From NCBI RefSeq assembly GCF_002939705.1, contig NZ_MDCB01000008.1, positions 1-64,000 on the forward strand: 64,000 bases of DNA, read 5' to 3'. Below, in pieces: positions 38,925 to 48,818 of the stretch. The stretch is from Xanthomonas albilineans (GTDB lineage: Bacteria > Pseudomonadota > Gammaproteobacteria > Xanthomonadales > Xanthomonadaceae). Below the pieces are notes generated by a model that did not search any database, was not told where the DNA came from, and saw only the letters and a program-made list of their open reading frames with translations. The number at the start of each line of letters is the position of its first letter. Positions within the stretch are counted from its first letter, which is position 1. The position numbers were made by a program, and so were the translations under genes.

Positions 38925-41144
38925 TCAGAAGTTGGCGCGGAATTGCGCGCCGACGATACGCGGGTCATTGATGAAGCCGGTGAGATTGTTGAAGTCGATC
39001 GCCCCGGTGGCGCGGATCTGGTTGGTGCAGTTGCGGCAGAACACCGAGACTTCATAGGCGTCGGCATCCCAGGTGTAACCGATCTTGACGCCGCCCTCCA
39101 ACAGCGGTTGACCGACGAACTCGCGCGAGTCGTACAGAAAGAAGTTGATCGCGCTGCGGTAGGACCAGTCGGTCAAGAGGAAGAACTCGGCGTTGTCGCC
39201 AACCGGGATACCGTAGCGCAAGGTCGCGTTGCCCATCCATTTGGCCGCCTGCGGCAGCACATTGCCGTCGATCAGCGCGCGCCCGGCGGCGTTGAGCGGA
39301 TCGGTGACCGTACAGGTGCGGCACACGGCGACCGACAGCGTCGGGTCTTGGATGCGGGTCCAGTTGTAAGCACCGCCCAGGGTCACGCGCAGGTTCCGGG
39401 TCAACATCGCTTCGCCATCGAACTCGGCGCCACGCGCCTTGGAGGTGTTCGCGTTGAGCAGGCGTATATCGTTGGAAGCGCCACCCACCGCGGTCAATTG
39501 CTGGTTCTTTAACCGGAAATCGTAAATGTCGAAGTTCAAGCGCGCGCGCTTGTCGAATAAATCGGACTTGATGCCGATCTCGTAGGAATCCACGGTCTCC
39601 GGCACGGCCACGGTCAACGGCGCGGTCGCCGACGGCACGCCGAAGCTGGCACCGCGAAAACCACGCGCGGCACGCGCGTAAACGTTGACGTCTTCGTCAA
39701 TCCTATAAGTGGCGCTGAGATCGCCGGTGAGCTTGGCGTTGTCGGTGCTGCCGCTGGACGGCTGCTGGAGAACGACGCGGTCCAGTGCCAAAACGTCGAA
39801 CCGCTTCTTGTCGTCGGTGTAGCGCAGGCCGGCGCGCACATCCAGGCGCTCGGTGACGGCATCGTGCAACGAACCGAACACCGCCCACGCGGTGTTGCGC
39901 TGACGGGTCAACTGATAGCTGGACAAAGAACCGCCGGCCAGCGTGTCGTAGGTGTAATTCTCGCCTTCCACCGCATCTTGGAAGTAGTACAAGCCTGCTT
40001 GCCAATTGAGCGGGCCAGCGTACTGCGATTCGGCCCGCAGCTCCTGCGTGTACTGGTCAAGGCGCTTGATGCCGCCGGCGGTCTCCACCGGGAACGGGAT
40101 CGTGCCCGGGCCGGACGGCGGCGCGAACACCGCGCCGTAGCCACCGTCGATGTCGCCACGGCTGTAGTACTTGCCGATGCCCTCGTAGCCGGTGATCGCA
40201 TGCAGCACGATGTCGTCCAGGTTCCAGGTCAGGTTGACACTGCCGCCATACGTCTGCAATTGCTGGGTGTTCTTGCCGTCGATGGACACCTTGTCCGGAT
40301 CGAAACCGGCGATCAGCCGGTTGCTGCCCGGTTGGAAGATGTTGGCGCGGAACAGCCGCGCGGTGCCATCGAGATGGCGCGCATGCGCGTTGAACAGCGC
40401 ACTGAATGCTTCGCCCGGCTGGAACAGCAGTTGCACGCGCACCGCCGAATCCACGTAGCCCTCGAACGAACGGTCATCGACCGTGTTGTCGACCCAGTCG
40501 CCGCGACGCTGGCCCAGCGCCGAGATGCGCGCGGCCCACCGCTCGCCCAGCGCCACACTCAGGCCGGTCTCCATGGTCATGGTGCCGTAGGTGCCATAGG
40601 ACAGACTGGCGTAACCGTCGTTGGCGCCGAGGGTCGGTTTGACCGAATTGAACTTCACCACACCCGCAGGCGTGTTGCGGCCGAACAGCGTGCCCTGCGG
40701 ACCGCGCAACACTTCCAGGCTCTGTAGATCGAAGATCGGAAAGCCCTTCAGGAACGCGTTCTCGGCGACTACCTCGTCGTAGATCAGCGACACCGGCTGC
40801 GAGGCATAGGTATTGAAATCGGTGTTGCCGTAACCCCGGATGTAAAAGCGTGGAAACACGCGACCGTTGGAGGATTCAACATTGAGACTGGGCGCCTTAC
40901 CCGCCAACACGCGCACGTCCGAGCCACTGGTGGCGATCGCGTCCAGGTACTCCGGTCGCAGCACGCTGGCCGATACCGGCACATCCTTGGCATCCTCCAC
41001 GCGACGCTCGGCGGTGACCTTGACCGCATCCAGACGGGCAACTCCATCGCCGTTGTCCGCCTGCTGCGCGGCGGCAGGCAACGAGAACGCGGAAACGACG
41101 GCAACGGCAAGGACGCTTGCGCGCAGCGAGCAACTGGCGGACAT
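38925..41144 (-). CDS. TonB-dependent receptor of the nucleoside-hydrolase operon
   Basis: 739 residues. Signal peptide ends LPAAAQ; TonB box DAVKVTA; plug domain (FPRFYIRGYGNTDFNTYAS, LEVLRGPQGTLFGRNTPAGV); barrel ends with FRANF. The RGxGN and GPQGTLFGRNTPAG motifs belong to the FecA/CirA-like group. A pair of cysteines in the C-terminal region (VCRTC) and another (CRNC) may form disulfides in extracellular loops. First gene of the operon with nucleoside hydrolase 68 bases downstream; nucleosides are the likely ligands (inference). The start at 41144 is the only one giving a good signal peptide. Confidence 0.9.
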   Translation of the reverse strand: MSASCSLRASVLAVAVVSAFSLPAAAQQADNGDGVARLDAVKVTAERRVEDAKDVPVSASVLRPEYLDAIATSGSDVRVLAGKAPSLNVESSNGRVFPRFYIRGYGNTDFNTYASQPVSLIYDEVVAENAFLKGFPIFDLQSLEVLRGPQGTLFGRNTPAGVVKFNSVKPTLGANDGYASLSYGTYGTMTMETGLSVALGERWAARISALGQRRGDWVDNTVDDRSFEGYVDSAVRVQLLFQPGEAFSALFNAHARHLDGTARLFRANIFQPGSNRLIAGFDPDKVSIDGKNTQQLQTYGGSVNLTWNLDDIVLHAITGYEGIGKYYSRGDIDGGYGAVFAPPSGPGTIPFPVETAGGIKRLDQYTQELRAESQYAGPLNWQAGLYYFQDAVEGENYTYDTLAGGSLSSYQLTRQRNTAWAVFGSLHDAVTERLDVRAGLRYTDDKKRFDVLALDRVVLQQPSSGSTDNAKLTGDLSATYRIDEDVNVYARAARGFRGASFGVPSATAPLTVAVPETVDSYEIGIKSDLFDKRARLNFDIYDFRLKNQQLTAVGGASNDIRLLNANTSKARGAEFDGEAMLTRNLRVTLGGAYNWTRIQDPTLSVAVCRTCTVTDPLNAAGRALIDGNVLPQAAKWMGNATLRYGIPVGDNAEFFLLTDWSYRSAINFFLYDSREFVGQPLLEGGVKIGYTWDADAYEVSVFCRNCTNQIRATGAIDFNNLTGFINDPRIVGAQFRANF

Positions 41145-41528
41145 GAGAACTCCAGGATGGGGGAGGGAAGCGCGGTGCGGCGCGTGGTCGCGCCGCACAA
41201 CAATTAACACAACGCACACATGATGCACATCTGCCTGCCATTGGGCGGTGTTGCCGCAGTTCCACACTCCGCTGTGCCCAGCCTTGCCCCATGCCTGGTC
41301 GGCATGCACTGCGGTGGCGCCGCCATGCCGCTGGCGGCGCCACCGCGTTGAAGACAATCACGCGCTGCGCCGCAAGACCCTTCGCATAAAGTGGCCAACA
41401 AAACGTCGCCCGTCGCTGTCGCGCGGACACCGACAGTGCGCAGTAACCGCCGTGTGCAAGTGGCACATGCGAATTCCGAGCACTGCCACGCCCGTCCGGC
41501 GGCGACGCCGTCGTTTTGTTAGCGACTC
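41145..41528. other. Long intergenic region between prpF and the nucleoside operon
   Basis: No gene is supported. It contains the 13-base inverted repeat at 41312-41345. On the plus strand a GC-rich partial hairpin runs into TTTTGTT near 41510; it is oriented away from prpF and is not a clear terminator. Confidence 0.45.
41312..41345. repeat. Perfect 13-base inverted repeat upstream of the nucleoside operon
   Basis: CGGTGGCGCCGCC and GGCGGCGCCACCG pair perfectly around an 8-base loop. No T-run follows on either strand. It lies about 170 bases upstream of the TonB receptor ATG and 180 bases after the prpF stop. Confidence 0.7.
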
Positions 41529-42722
41529 TTAGCCCAGTGCGACATCCGGCACCCGCACCCAGCCCTCCATCAGCACCCGCGCGCTGCGGCTCATGAGTGC
41601 CTTGGTGACCGTCCACTGGCCATCCACCTGGCGCGCCTCGGCACCGACCCGCAAGGTGCCCGAGGGATGACCGAAACGCACCGCGTTGCGCGCGCCACCA
41701 CCCGCGGCATGGTTCACCAGCGTGCCCGGGATCGCCGCAGCGGTGCCGATTGCCACCGCCGCGGTGCCCATCATCGCGTGGTGCAATTTACCCATCGACA
41801 GCGCACGGACCAGCAGATCGATGTCGGCGGCGGCAACCTGTTTGCCACTGGAAGCCACGTAGTCGGCTGGCGGCGCGACGAAGGCGAGCTTGGGCGTGTG
41901 CTGGCGCGTGGCCGCCTGCTCCAACGTGGCGATCAGGCCCATGCGCAACGCGCCGTATGCGCGGATGGTCTCCAATCGGGACAGCGCCTGCGCATCGTCG
42001 TTGATCGCGTTCTGCAATTCGGTACCGCGATAACCGAGTTCCTGCGCGTCGAGGAAGATGGTCGGAATGCCGGCGTTGATCAACGTCGCCGTCAACGTCC
42101 CCACACCCGGCACTTCCAGCGTCTCGATCAGATGGCCGGTGGGAAACATCGCGCCATCGGCACCGTCTTCGTCGGCGGCCGGATCGAGGAATTCGAGCGC
42201 AATCTCCGCTGCGGGGAAGGTCACGCCGTCCAGTTCGAAATCACCGGTTTCCTGGACGTCACCGCCCGCCATCGGCACGTGCGCCAGAATGGTCTTGCCG
42301 ATGTTGGCCTGCCAGATCCGCACCGTGGCGATGCCATCGCGCGGAACCCGTGCCGGATCGAGCATGCCAGCGGCAATCGCGAATGGCCCCACCGCCGCCG
42401 AGAGATTGCCGCAGTTGCCGCTCCAGTCCACGAACGGGCGGTCGATCGCCACCTGACCGAACAGGTAATCCACGTCGTGATCCGCACGCGTACTCGGCGC
42501 CAGGATCACGGTCTTGCTGGTGCTGGAGGTGGCCCCACCCATCCCATCGATCTGCTTGGCATACGGATCGGGACTGCCGATCACGCGCAACAGCAGTGCG
42601 TCGCGCGCTGGGCCCGGCACCTGTGCCGCCACGGGCAAATCCTGGAGCCGGAAGAACACCCCCTTGGAGGTGCCACCGCGCAAATAGGTGGCGGGAATAC
42701 GCAGTTGCGCAACGTGAGCCAT
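41529..42722 (-). CDS. prpF: PrpF, AcnD-accessory isomerase of the 2-methylcitrate cycle
   Basis: 397 residues. MAHVAQLRIPATYLRGGTSK is the PrpF signature start; VDWSGNCGNLSAAVGPFA and MGGATSSTSKTVIL follow. The family is a diaminopimelate-epimerase-like fold that isomerises trans-aconitate derivatives and is needed with AcnD. The ATG at 42722 is the family start. It lies downstream of acnD after 121 bases as the last gene of the propionate cluster. Confidence 0.94.
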   Translation of the reverse strand: MAHVAQLRIPATYLRGGTSKGVFFRLQDLPVAAQVPGPARDALLLRVIGSPDPYAKQIDGMGGATSSTSKTVILAPSTRADHDVDYLFGQVAIDRPFVDWSGNCGNLSAAVGPFAIAAGMLDPARVPRDGIATVRIWQANIGKTILAHVPMAGGDVQETGDFELDGVTFPAAEIALEFLDPAADEDGADGAMFPTGHLIETLEVPGVGTLTATLINAGIPTIFLDAQELGYRGTELQNAINDDAQALSRLETIRAYGALRMGLIATLEQAATRQHTPKLAFVAPPADYVASSGKQVAAADIDLLVRALSMGKLHHAMMGTAAVAIGTAAAIPGTLVNHAAGGGARNAVRFGHPSGTLRVGAEARQVDGQWTVTKALMSRSARVLMEGWVRVPDVALG

Positions 42723-42843
42723 GGCAGTTCCAGTCGGAGAGACGAATCGATTGATTAGAAGACCACACGCAACGCGAGCGCGGCTGACTGCACCGGCCTG
42801 CACAGGCCGCCACCGCGTTCGACGGCGCGCGCGCACTGCGCCA

Positions 42844-45456
42844 TCAGGCCGCCGCCGCGTCGAGAAAATCCTGGGCGAAGCGTTGCAACACGCCACCGGC
42901 CTCGTAGATGGACACGTCCTCGTCGCTGTCCAGACGGCACAGGACCGGCACCTCCACCGGATCGCCATACTTCCGCTCGATACGCAGCAACAGGGTCGCG
43001 CCGGGGCGGCGTTCGCCGAGCACCGCAAAGATCTCGCTGCCGTCGATGCCCAAGGTCTTGCGCGTGGTGCCCGGCAGAAACTGCAACGGCAACACGCCCA
43101 TGCCGATCAGGTTGGTGCGGTGGATACGCTCGAACCCCTCGGCGACGATGGCCTCCACACCCGCAAGACGCACGCCCTTGGCCGCCCAGTCGCGCGAGGA
43201 TCCCTGGCCATAATCGGCACCGGCGATGACGATCAACGGCTGCTTGCGCGCCATATAAGTCTCGATCGCCTCCCACATGCGCAGCACCTGCCCCTCCGGT
43301 TCCAAGCGGGTCAGCGCGCCTTGCCGGACCTGACCATCGACCACCGCCATCTCGTTGCGCAGCGTCGGGTTGGCGAAGGTGGCGCGCTGCGCGGTGAGGT
43401 GGTCGCCGCGATGCGTGGCGTAAGAATTGAAGTCTTCCTCCGGCACGCCCATGCGCGCGAGATATTCGCCAGCGGCGCTGTCGGCAAGGATCGCGTTCGA
43501 CGGCGATAGATGATCGGTGGTGATGTTGTCGCCGAGCACTGCCAGCGCGCGCATACCGCGCAACGTGCGCTCCCCGGCCAGCGCACCTTCCCAATATGGC
43601 GGGCGGCGGATGTAGGTGCTTTGGGGGCGCCACGCGTACAGCGGGCTGACCGGTGCGGCGTGTTCCACACGCACGTTGAACATCGGCGCGTATACGCGGC
43701 GGAACTGCTCCGGCGTCACCGCCGCGCGCACCACCGCGTCGATCTCCGCATCGCTGGGCCAGATGTCCTGCAAGCGCACCGGGCGGCCGTCGGCATCCAC
43801 CCCCAACACGTCTTTTTCGATGTCGAAGCGCACCGTGCCGGCAATGGCATAGGCGATCACCAGCGGCGGCGAGGCCAGGAACGCCTGTTTGGCGTAAGGG
43901 TGGATGCGGCCATCGAAGTTGCGGTTGCCCGACAGCACCGCGGTGACGTACAGATCGCGGTCGATGATTTCCTGCTGGATGTGCGGATCCAACGCGCCAC
44001 TCATGCCGTTGCAGGTGGTGCAGGCGAAACCGACGATGCCGAAGCCGAGCGCCTCCAACTCCGCCAGCAGGCCGGCTTCTTGCAAATACAGCTGCACGGC
44101 CTTGGAACCGGGCGCCAGCGAGGTCTTCACCCATGGTTTGCGGGTCAGCCCACGCGCGTTGGCATTGCGCGCCAGCAGCGCGGCGGCGATGACATTGCGC
44201 GGGTTGGAGGTGTTGGTGCAACTGGTGATGGCGGCGATGATCACGGCGCCATCGGGCATCCGCCCCTGCGCCTGCTCCGCCTTGCCAGCCTCCAACTTGG
44301 CGGCGTCGGCGATACCGCGCGCGGCCAGTTGCGTGGTCGCTACCCGCGTGTGCGGGTTGCTCGGGCCGGCCATGTTGCGCACCACGCTGGCAAGATCGAA
44401 GCGCAGCACGCGCTCATACTGCGCCGTGGTCAGCGCCTCGGCCCACAACCCCGTGGTGCGCGCGTAGGTTTCCACCAACGCGAGCTGCGCTTGTTCGCGT
44501 CCGGTCAGGCGCAGATAGTCGATGGTCTGCGCATCGATATAGAACATCGCCGCGGTGGCCCCGTATTCCGGGCACATGTTGGAGATGGTAGCGCGGTCGC
44601 CGATGGTCAGCGCTGCGGCGCCGGGGCCGAAGAATTCCAGATAGGCGCCGACCACGCGTTGTGCGCGCAGGAACTCGGTCAGCGCCAGCACCACGTCGGT
44701 GGCGGTGATGCCCGGCTGTGGTTTTCCGCGCAGTTCGACCCCGACGATCTCCGGCAACCGCATCCACGACGCGCGCCCGAGCATCACGCTCTCGGCCTCC
44801 AGCCCGCCGACGCCAATCGCAATGACACCCAGCGCATCCACGTGCGGGGTATGGCTGTCGGTGCCCACGCAGGTATCCGGAAACGCGATCCCGTCCTGCA
44901 CGTAAACCACCGACGACATTTTCTCCAGGTTGATCTGGTGCATGATGCCGTTGCCCGGCGGAATCACGTCCACATTGCGGAAGGCGTGTTTGCTCCAGTC
45001 GATGAAATGGAAACGGTCGGCGTTGCGACGATCCTCGATGGCACGATTCTTCGCGAACGCCTGCGGATCGGCGCCGCCGCATTCCACCGCCAGGGAATGA
45101 TCGACGATCAGTTGCACCGGCACCACCGGATTGACCTGGGCCGGATCGCCCCCCTTGTCGGCAATGGCATCGCGCAGCCCGGCCAGATCCACCAACGCGG
45201 TCTGGCCAAGAATGTCGTGGCACACCACCCGCGCCGGAAACCACGGGAAATCCAGGTCGCGGCGACGCTCGATCAGTTGCAGCAAGGCATCGCGCAGCAG
45301 CACCGGATCGCAGCGGCGCACCAGGTTCTCGGCGAAAACCCGCGCGACATACGGCAAGGCGGCATAGGCACCGGGGTGGATCGCATCGACTGCGGCGCGC
45401 GCGTCGAAATACTCCAGCGACGTGCCCGGCAGGGGAAGGCGGTAGTGGCTGTTCAT
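42844..45456 (-). CDS. acnD: AcnD, Fe-S-dependent 2-methylcitrate dehydratase
   Basis: 870 residues. Aconitase-A family: cluster-binding cysteines in ITSCTNTSNPRNVIAA and GFACTTCNGMSGALDPH; swivel-domain motif GADYGQGSSRDWAAKG. The start MNSHYRLPLPGTSLEYFDAR is AcnD-specific compared with AcnA. It dehydrates 2-methylcitrate to 2-methyl-trans-aconitate, which PrpF isomerises; together they replace PrpD, which is absent from this cluster. The ATG at 45456 is chosen by family; only a weak ribosome binding site precedes it. Confidence 0.95.
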   Translation of the reverse strand: MNSHYRLPLPGTSLEYFDARAAVDAIHPGAYAALPYVARVFAENLVRRCDPVLLRDALLQLIERRRDLDFPWFPARVVCHDILGQTALVDLAGLRDAIADKGGDPAQVNPVVPVQLIVDHSLAVECGGADPQAFAKNRAIEDRRNADRFHFIDWSKHAFRNVDVIPPGNGIMHQINLEKMSSVVYVQDGIAFPDTCVGTDSHTPHVDALGVIAIGVGGLEAESVMLGRASWMRLPEIVGVELRGKPQPGITATDVVLALTEFLRAQRVVGAYLEFFGPGAAALTIGDRATISNMCPEYGATAAMFYIDAQTIDYLRLTGREQAQLALVETYARTTGLWAEALTTAQYERVLRFDLASVVRNMAGPSNPHTRVATTQLAARGIADAAKLEAGKAEQAQGRMPDGAVIIAAITSCTNTSNPRNVIAAALLARNANARGLTRKPWVKTSLAPGSKAVQLYLQEAGLLAELEALGFGIVGFACTTCNGMSGALDPHIQQEIIDRDLYVTAVLSGNRNFDGRIHPYAKQAFLASPPLVIAYAIAGTVRFDIEKDVLGVDADGRPVRLQDIWPSDAEIDAVVRAAVTPEQFRRVYAPMFNVRVEHAAPVSPLYAWRPQSTYIRRPPYWEGALAGERTLRGMRALAVLGDNITTDHLSPSNAILADSAAGEYLARMGVPEEDFNSYATHRGDHLTAQRATFANPTLRNEMAVVDGQVRQGALTRLEPEGQVLRMWEAIETYMARKQPLIVIAGADYGQGSSRDWAAKGVRLAGVEAIVAEGFERIHRTNLIGMGVLPLQFLPGTTRKTLGIDGSEIFAVLGERRPGATLLLRIERKYGDPVEVPVLCRLDSDEDVSIYEAGGVLQRFAQDFLDAAAA

Positions 45457-45611
45457 GTCTGGCTGGCTTGGCCTGGCTGAGAGAAACAAAGGCGGATCGG
45501 GCCGTGCAACCCGGAAAGGCGCGGCGCGACATCTGCGCGCGCTTGCCTCGTCTCCATGCTCAAGCGCAACACAAGCAAACGACGACGCGCAGCGAGTGCC
45601 GAATCCCCGCG

Positions 45612-46775
45612 TCAGCGCTGATCGATGGGCACGAACGCCCGATCTTCCGGTCCGATGTAATCCGCGCTGGGACGAATGATCTTGCCGTCGATGCGCTGCT
45701 CGATGATGTGCGCGCTCCAGCCAGCGGTGCGGGCGATGACGAACAGCGGCGTGAACATCGCCGGCGGCACCCCCATCATGTGGTAGCTGACCGCGCTGAA
45801 CCAGTCCAGGTTAGGGAACATTTTCTTGACGTCCCACATCACGCCTTCCAGGCGCTCGGCGATGTGGTACATCTTGCGATTGCCCTGCACTTCGGACAGT
45901 TCGCGCGCCACGTCCTTGATGATCTGGTTGCGCGGATCCGACACCGTGTATACCGGATGACCAAAGCCCATGATCACCTCCTTACGTTCCACGCGCGCCC
46001 GAATGTCTGCCTCCGCCTCGTCCGGGCTGTCGTAACGTTTTTGCACCTCGAACGAGACCTCGTTGGCGCCACCGTGTTTCGGGCCGCGCAGCGCGCCAAT
46101 GCCACCGGCGATGGCGCTGTACATATCGCTACCGGTGCTGGCGATGACCCGGCAGGCGAACGTGGAAGCGTTGAACTCGTGCTCGGCGTACAGAATCAAG
46201 CTGGTGTGCATCGCCTGCACCCATTCCTCGTGCGGCTTGGAGCCGTGCAACAAGCGCAGGAAATGCCCACCGATCGAATCCTCCTCGGTCTCCACCTCGA
46301 TGCGTCGCCCGTTGTGACTGTAGTGATACCAGTACAACAGCATCGAGTTGAGGCTGGCCAGCAGCTTGTCGGCGATATCGCGCGCACCTGGAGGCTGATG
46401 GCCTTCCTTCTCCGGCTGCACGCAACCCAACACCGACACGCCGGTACGCATCACGTCCATCGGATGCGCCGACGGCGGCAGTTGCTCCAGCGCGGCCTTG
46501 ACCGCAGCCGGGATCCCGCGCAACGCACGCAGCTTGGCCTTGTACACAAGCAATTCGGAGTTGCTTGGCAGCTTACCGTGTACCAGCAGGTAAGCGATTT
46601 CTTCGAACTGGCTGTTGCGCGCCAGATCCACGATATCGTAGCCACGGTAGTGTAAATCGTTGCCGCTGCGGCCCACCGTGGACAGCGCGGTGTTGCCGGC
46701 GGGGGTGCCGGACAGCGCCACCGACTTTTTCGGTTTGAAGGCGGAGGCGGTCTGCGAAGCGGTGCTGTCGTTCAT
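45612..46775 (-). CDS. prpC: 2-methylcitrate synthase
   Basis: 387 residues. Citrate-synthase fold with catalytic histidines in KHGGANEV and [16 protein letters not shown] and the aspartate in [10 protein letters not shown] region ([12 protein letters not shown]). The N-terminal [20 protein letters not shown] is typical of PrpC. It condenses propionyl-CoA with oxaloacetate. GGAG precedes the ATG at 46775. The DUF1003 gene is 43 bases upstream and acnD 155 bases downstream. Confidence 0.95.
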   Translation of the reverse strand: MNDSTASQTASAFKPKKSVALSGTPAGNTALSTVGRSGNDLHYRGYDIVDLARNSQFEEIAYLLVHGKLPSNSELLVYKAKLRALRGIPAAVKAALEQLPPSAHPMDVMRTGVSVLGCVQPEKEGHQPPGARDIADKLLASLNSMLLYWYHYSHNGRRIEVETEEDSIGGHFLRLLHGSKPHEEWVQAMHTSLILYAEHEFNASTFACRVIASTGSDMYSAIAGGIGALRGPKHGGANEVSFEVQKRYDSPDEAEADIRARVERKEVIMGFGHPVYTVSDPRNQIIKDVARELSEVQGNRKMYHIAERLEGVMWDVKKMFPNLDWFSAVSYHMMGVPPAMFTPLFVIARTAGWSAHIIEQRIDGKIIRPSADYIGPEDRAFVPIDQR

Positions 46776-46818
46776 AGCGAAATCTCCAGGGTGCTGCGTT
46801 CGGATGGACGCAAGTGAA

Positions 46819-47430
46819 TCAGAGTGCCTGCGACGCTGACGGCCAGGGGCTGGCACGCTCGATCAGTTGCTGCAGCATGGCGATCTGACGGTTCTGCAGA
46901 TCCACCAGCGTCGCCCAGTCCTGCTCGCGCAACTGATTGAGTTTTTCGTGTACCTGCAGGATTTCCAGTTCGGATTTGATGTTTACTTCGTAGTCGTTCT
47001 GCGCGCGCAGCCGATCCACGGCAGCCTGACGGTTCTGGCTCATCATGATCACCGGCGCCTGGATCGCGGCCAGGCACGACAGGCATAGATTGAGCAGGAT
47101 GTAGGGATACGGATCGAAGGCGTGCGCCAGCACCAAGCTGTTGAGCGCGATCCAGCCCAGCAGCACCACACAAAAGCTGATGATGAAGCTCCAACTGCCG
47201 CCGATCTCGGCGACCCGGTCGGCGATACGCTCGCCCAGCGAGCGGTCATGCTCGGCCTGCGTGGCGATGTCTCGAGCCACACGACGCTTGGCGATGAAGC
47301 GCTCCACCACTTCGCGCTCGGCCGCAGGCAGCTTTTCCAACTCGGTCTGGAGCAATTGCCGCGCAGTCTGGCGGCGATCGATGCGGCCACGCAGCGGTGA
47401 GGGTGGATCGGCGTGTGCGCTCATGGACAT
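46819..47430 (-). CDS. DUF1003 membrane protein within the prp operon
   Basis: 203 residues. A charged N-terminal region, then two membrane helices ([20 protein letters not shown] and [20 protein letters not shown]) and a C-terminal coiled coil ([20 protein letters not shown]). The [13 protein letters not shown] and NDYxxN motifs are diagnostic of DUF1003. Function unknown. It lies between prpB and prpC in the same direction, with 31 and 43 bases at its borders, so it is cotranscribed. A second ATG at 47424 is equally possible as the start. Confidence 0.9.
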   Translation of the reverse strand: MSMSAHADPPSPLRGRIDRRQTARQLLQTELEKLPAAEREVVERFIAKRRVARDIATQAEHDRSLGERIADRVAEIGGSWSFIISFCVVLLGWIALNSLVLAHAFDPYPYILLNLCLSCLAAIQAPVIMMSQNRQAAVDRLRAQNDYEVNIKSELEILQVHEKLNQLREQDWATLVDLQNRQIAMLQQLIERASPWPSASQAL

Positions 47431-47461
47431 GCTCAGGCTGGGAATGGGAAGCCGCCGCCAA

Positions 47462-48349
47462 TCATGCACCTTTACCGGCGAAAAACGCATCCAGACGCTG
47501 TTCGAAGGCGTGATAGCCGATGCGCTCGTACAGCTCCTCGCGGGTCTGCATGCTGCCCAGCACCGCCTGCTGATGGCCGTCGCGACGGATCGCCGCGTAC
47601 ACCGCCTCGGCGGCCTTGTTGGCGGCGCGGAACGCCGACAGCGGGAACAACTGGATCGCCACCCCGGCCCCGGCCAATTCATCCCGGCTGAATAGCGGGG
47701 TCTTACCGAACTCGGTGATGTTGGCCAGCACCGGCACCTGCACCGCGTCGACAAAACGACGGTAGGTGTCCAGATCGTAGGCGGCCTCGGCGAAGATGCC
47801 GTCGGCACCCGCCTCCACGCAGGCGATGGCGCGCGCGATCGCCGCGTCCACACCCTCGGCCTGGATGGCGTCGGTGCGCGCGATCAGGAAGAAATCGGCA
47901 TCGGTCTTGGCATCGGCCGCGGCCTTGACCCGATCCACCATCTCCGCCTGACTGACGATTTCCTTGCCCGGCCGGTGACCACAACGCTTGGCCCCGACCT
48001 GATCCTCGATATGGCAGGCGGCCGCCCCCGCCTTGATCAGCGCCTTGATCGTGCGCTCAATGTTGAACGCACTGGGGCCGAAACCGGTATCGATGTCCAC
48101 CAGCAGCGGCAGCGCGCATACATCGGTGATGCGGCGCACGTCGATCAGCACATCCTCGAGCGTATTGATGCCCAGGTCCGGCAGGCCCAGCGAACCGGCG
48201 GCGACGCCGCCACCGGAGAGATAGATCGCCTTGTAGCCGGCGCGTTGCGCCAGTAGCGCATGGTTGGCGTTGATCGCGCCGATCACCTGCAGCGGCGCTT
48301 CGGCGGCGAGCGCGGCGCGGAAACGGGCACCGGGAGAAACGAGGGACAT
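47462..48349 (-). CDS. prpB: Methylisocitrate lyase
   Basis: 295 residues. Isocitrate-lyase superfamily: [29 protein letters not shown] (Mg-binding DxD), [20 protein letters not shown] (catalytic KRCGH motif) and IARTDA. It splits 2-methylisocitrate into pyruvate and succinate. AGGAG precedes the ATG at 48349. It is the first gene of the propionate cluster; a dyad at 48407-48428 lies upstream. No prpR gene is adjacent. Confidence 0.96.
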   Translation of the reverse strand: MSLVSPGARFRAALAAEAPLQVIGAINANHALLAQRAGYKAIYLSGGGVAAGSLGLPDLGINTLEDVLIDVRRITDVCALPLLVDIDTGFGPSAFNIERTIKALIKAGAAACHIEDQVGAKRCGHRPGKEIVSQAEMVDRVKAAADAKTDADFFLIARTDAIQAEGVDAAIARAIACVEAGADGIFAEAAYDLDTYRRFVDAVQVPVLANITEFGKTPLFSRDELAGAGVAIQLFPLSAFRAANKAAEAVYAAIRRDGHQQAVLGSMQTREELYERIGYHAFEQRLDAFFAGKGA

Positions 48350-48406
48350 GATCGACTCCTGACGTAGAGGCGCGGCCCCGCAGAGCGTTCCGCGCTGCTC
48401 ACCAAT

Positions 48407-48428
48407 TTGGCACCATCTTCGGCGCCAA
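48407..48428. promoter_or_regulatory. Candidate operator upstream of prpB
   Basis: TTGGCACC and GGCGCCAA are inverted 8-base arms (one mismatch) separated by six bases, 58 bases upstream of the prpB ATG. Location and symmetry fit a repressor or activator site for the prp operon. The binding protein is unknown. Confidence 0.45.
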
Positions 48429-48818
48429 TCAATGTCCTGTGCTTTCAAACCCGGCGTGCCGCACAACACTCAACACCTCCCGGGGCTGCGTTTGCTGAAC
48501 GCGCAACCGTTGCTGCTACGCATGGAACGCAACGTTCTCGAGCGCCTGGGCATAATCGAATGCTGCCCAGCAGCATCGACTGCGATACATCCGGGCAGGG
48601 TTGAGTGAGATCGAGGACCGCAACACACGTCGCGAAAATCCAATTGCAATCGAGAACCAGCGTGCCGCTCACGATGTTGCAAAGAATACTATTCTGGTAG
48701 CACGCGACGGCAGCATGAGCGAGCAACTCCGGCGATGCACCTTTCAGTTGAGCGTCATCCAGGAGCGATGGAGCGCGTTTGGTGGATCGTGGCGCTGGAT
48801 GAAATGCAGCACTGGGAA
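48429..48818. other. AT-richer region without a supported gene
   Basis: Overlapping open frames exist on both strands, but none has a good ribosome binding site, recognisable domain or consistent third-position GC. It is the left half of an atypical patch that ends at the tRNA-Val gene. Confidence 0.4.

Noticed and set aside
43510-45480. A 656-codon plus-strand open frame opposite acnD
   Set aside because: Same shadow effect; acnD on the minus strand has full family motifs.
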